Part shown: piece after piece, positions 62,044 through 64,000 of the stretch | Layout: every line of letters begins with the position of its first letter | Numbering within the stretch: position 1 is the first letter of the stretch | From: Comamonadaceae bacterium UBA2121 | GTDB lineage: Bacteria; Pseudomonadota; Gammaproteobacteria; Burkholderiales; Burkholderiaceae_C | Reading direction: 5' to 3' | Assembly (NCBI GenBank): GCA_002331385.1 | Contig: DCYB01000007.1 | Span: forward strand, 204,592 to 268,591 | Length of the DNA stretch: 64,000 bases | Notes under the pieces: model-generated | The model's database searches: none | Told to the model about the DNA's origin: nothing | Seen by the model: only the letters and a program-made list of their open reading frames with translations | Translations under genes and position numbers: made by a program

Positions 62044-63024
62044 TCAGCGCGCCGCATGGTGCAAGGTCCACACACCGTGCGGCGACTTGCCCACGTTGAC
62101 CGAGCGAACCACTTTTTTCTCCACCGTATCGATCACCAGCAGCTTGCGCGCCCAACGCGCCGCCACATAGATGTAACGACCATCGGCCGACACATCCATG
62201 CAGTCAGGTCCGCCCGGTGCGGCATAGTTGTCCACCACCATGCGCGTGCCCATGTCGATCTTGCTGATCGTGTTCGCCACGCGGTTGCTCACGTAAATAT
62301 GCTTGTGATCGCCGGAACCGCGAAACGCATGGGCCCCCGCACCGGTCTTGATGATCTGCACGCTCTTGGGCTGCTCTCCGGACACGTCGAACACCTCCAC
62401 GCCCGTTCCGCCCGTCAAACCGACAAAAAGCGTCTTGTCGTCGGGACTGCCGTAGATATCGGCGGGCATGGGACCCGTTTTCGTGCGCCATTTGATTTTT
62501 TGTGTCGCAAGGTCGATTGCAACCAACTCATCACTGTCCTGCATGGTGGAGTACACCGTGCGGCTCTTCGAGTCGATCCACAAATGACTGGGCGTCTTGC
62601 CGGTGGGCACACGCTGGGCCAGCGTCAGATCCTTGCCGTCCCAGCGGTAAAAATCGATGTGGTTCAACCGGTTGGCAGCGGTAATGAACCACTTCATGTC
62701 CGGGCTGAAGCGCAGGTGGTACGGATCAGAAATACCCCGCACCACACGCTGCACCTGCGCGGTTTTTGGATCCACGAACGTCAGCGAATCTCCCAGCGCA
62801 TTGGCAATCACCAACGACTTTTCGTCCGGTGTGAGATAGAGGTGGTGCGGCTCCTTGCCGGTGGCAAGGCGCTGCGTTTCGACCCACTTGTCCGGATCGA
62901 TGATGCTTACATTCGCATCCAGCGAATTCAAGACAAATACGGGGGGAAGTTCCGCTTTTGCGCCCATCGCGCAGAACGCCGCCAGCAGGACCGCGCCCGC
63001 TTTGTGCCAAACCTGATACGTCAC
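62044..63024 (-). CDS. YncE-like periplasmic beta-propeller protein
   Basis: The 326-residue protein has a signal peptide (cleaved after about AKA, residue 24) and repeated beta-propeller blades. Each blade has an LYLTPDEKSL- or LRFSPDMKWF-like strand and an IDP/VDP/IDT turn. The seven-bladed YncE/YVTN fold is likely. Such proteins bind DNA, metals or carbohydrates in some cases. The start is a GTG at 63024. It lies directly upstream of the deacetylase, which suggests a joint envelope role. Confidence 0.85.
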   Translation of the reverse strand: MTYQVWHKAGAVLLAAFCAMGAKAELPPVFVLNSLDANVSIIDPDKWVETQRLATGKEPHHLYLTPDEKSLVIANALGDSLTFVDPKTAQVQRVVRGISDPYHLRFSPDMKWFITAANRLNHIDFYRWDGKDLTLAQRVPTGKTPSHLWIDSKSRTVYSTMQDSDELVAIDLATQKIKWRTKTGPMPADIYGSPDDKTLFVGLTGGTGVEVFDVSGEQPKSVQIIKTGAGAHAFRGSGDHKHIYVSNRVANTISKIDMGTRMVVDNYAAPGGPDCMDVSADGRYIYVAARWARKLLVIDTVEKKVVRSVNVGKSPHGVWTLHHAAR

Positions 63025-63153
63025 GAAAATCCCCTTTGCCCAACCTTGAGCATACCGGTATGCCTGATGGCAAATTCATCACCGGTCCTATCGCTCAGGA
63101 GCGCAGTGTAAGCGGCCTTGAGCGTTTTACAGGCACATGACCGTAGTCATTTA

Positions 63154-63900
63154 TCAGGTTGTTGTGGTCAACAGACTAAGTGCATCTTCATTGATCCAAC
63201 GCCATTGACCCGGCGCCAAATCCCCAGGCAATTCCATACCGCCAATGCGCGACCGGTGCAGTCCTTCGACTCGGTTCCCCGCAGCGGCCACCATGCGCTT
63301 GACCTGATGGTATTTACCTTCAGTCAAGGTCAATCGGAAAGTGTGTGAACCGGTTTGCTCACAGGCGGCAGCGCGCACGGTCGCATTCTCGTCATGCAGC
63401 AAAACGCCATCGCGCAATTTCTGGATCTGGGCTGGCGTCACTTCGTGCTTGGCCGTCACGTCATACACCTTGGGCACATGGCGCTTGGGCGAGTTGAGGC
63501 GGTGAATGAACGGGCCGTCGTCGGTCAGGATCAGCAACCCGGTCGTGTCCTGATCGAGTCGCCCCACCGCTTGCACGCCCTGCACGCTGCTCTTGCTCGG
63601 GCGCTGGCGCAATGGCGCCGGCAACAAGGTAAAGACACTGGGATAGGCAGACGGTTTTTGCGAACATTCCGTGCCAGCGGGCTTGTGCAACATGACATAA
63701 GCCTTGGCCTTGAACGGCCAATCAACACCCTGTACGCGAAAGCGCAAGCCCTCTTCTTCGAAATCCTGACTGGAATCCTCACACAAGACCGGCTCGGGCA
63801 CGCCCGGTTGGTACACCGCCACATGACCCTGCTGAACGAGCCCGGCGCAAACACGTCGCGTACCAAACCCTTGCGAATAGAGAATATCTTGAAGTTGCAT
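63154..63900 (-). CDS. rsuA: RsuA-family 16S rRNA pseudouridine synthase
   Basis: Isomerises a uridine of 16S rRNA to pseudouridine. The 248-residue protein has an N-terminal S4-like domain (QDILYSQGFGTRR) and the catalytic aspartate in GRLDQDTTGLLILTDDG. The C-terminal KYHQVKRMVAAAGNRVEGLHR is the RsuA/RluB signature. RluB/RluE/RluF cannot be wholly excluded, but the S4 domain and length fit RsuA. Confidence 0.9.
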   Translation of the reverse strand: MQLQDILYSQGFGTRRVCAGLVQQGHVAVYQPGVPEPVLCEDSSQDFEEEGLRFRVQGVDWPFKAKAYVMLHKPAGTECSQKPSAYPSVFTLLPAPLRQRPSKSSVQGVQAVGRLDQDTTGLLILTDDGPFIHRLNSPKRHVPKVYDVTAKHEVTPAQIQKLRDGVLLHDENATVRAAACEQTGSHTFRLTLTEGKYHQVKRMVAAAGNRVEGLHRSRIGGMELPGDLAPGQWRWINEDALSLLTTTT

Positions 63901-64000
63901 GGAAATCAGAGTGCCAATGTGGAATGCGTCAGGTGACGAATCCTTCCGTCCGCGTTATCGACAGAAAGTGGACATACGCCGCAAAGCAAAACGCCCCCCA

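Noticed and set aside
1..64000. CRISPR array, prophage, integron or complete insertion sequence
   Set aside because: No regularly spaced direct repeats, cas genes, integrase, transposase or phage structural genes are visible on either strand.

Overview
The window looks like a chromosomal segment of a high-GC betaproteobacterium of the order Burkholderiales, most likely family Comamonadaceae. The basis is gene content and order (tig-clpP-clpX-lon beside tRNA genes, a class I fumarase, hpnCDE, a glnA/ntrB/ntrC block, a DUF6806-type gene) plus the strong GC bias and the long spurious antisense frames it produces. Most genes are housekeeping or conserved accessory genes. I see no prophage, integron, CRISPR array or intact insertion sequence. 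This taxonomic call is inference, since no rRNA is present.

Layout. 0-8.3 kb (+): class I fumarase, a lipoprotein/MAPEG fusion, small redox and enzyme genes (AhpD-like, DUF938 methyltransferase, a double-CDGSH iron-sulfur protein, an NAD(P)H FMN reductase), a TerB/DUF697 membrane protein, a GFA-fold protein and murI. 8.3-10.2 kb (-): a YgjP-like metallopeptidase, a DUF6806-type gene and four tRNAs (Gly-Cys-Gly and Leu). 10.4-16.5 kb (-): the ATP-dependent protein quality-control block tig, clpP, clpX, lon. 16.9-21.4 kb (+): an iron-uptake operon behind a Fur-like box, made of two small membrane proteins, a PepSY protein with a frameshift, and a TonB-dependent siderophore receptor. 21.5-28.1 kb: a TPR/glycosyltransferase-like protein, a 41-residue membrane microprotein, tRNA-Leu, and an RND efflux pump with its adaptor (-).

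28.1-39.2 kb: squalene synthesis genes in two places, hpnC alone and hpnD-hpnE. They are separated by serB, a LysR regulator, an Fbp-type ABC importer, an MGDG-synthase-like glycosyltransferase and an LpxH-like phosphoesterase. 39.2-46.5 kb: a YihY membrane protein, a DUF2069 protein, a D-2-hydroxyacid dehydrogenase-type flavoprotein, a lipoprotein, thyA-folA, and a periplasmic thiol pair (DsbG plus an Lgt-like/TlpA fusion). A 163-bp imperfect palindrome follows. 46.7-53.1 kb: an OmpR/histidine kinase pair, an unknown secreted protein, exonuclease III, and an ECF sigma factor with a putative membrane anti-sigma factor and a secreted partner. 53.1-58.3 kb (-): ntrC, ntrB, a DUF4124-like gene and glnA, with a sigma-54 promoter and an NtrC site upstream of glnA. 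58.3-64 kb (-): a CinA-type protein, an EI24-type membrane protein, a sterol-desaturase-family protein, a variant polysaccharide deacetylase, a YncE-like beta-propeller and an RsuA-family pseudouridine synthase.

Start codons were chosen by ribosome-binding sites, overlaps with neighbours and family length. Stop/start overlaps of the ATGA or GTGA type are frequent: iron operon, RND pump, LysR-serB, hpnDE, kinase pair, sigma/anti-sigma and cinA/EI24. The points I would check first are the MAPEG fusion, the Lgt-TlpA fusion, the frameshift in the PepSY gene, the palindromic element at 46.5 kb, the nested hairpin between clpP and clpX, and the lipid gene cluster around hpnDE.
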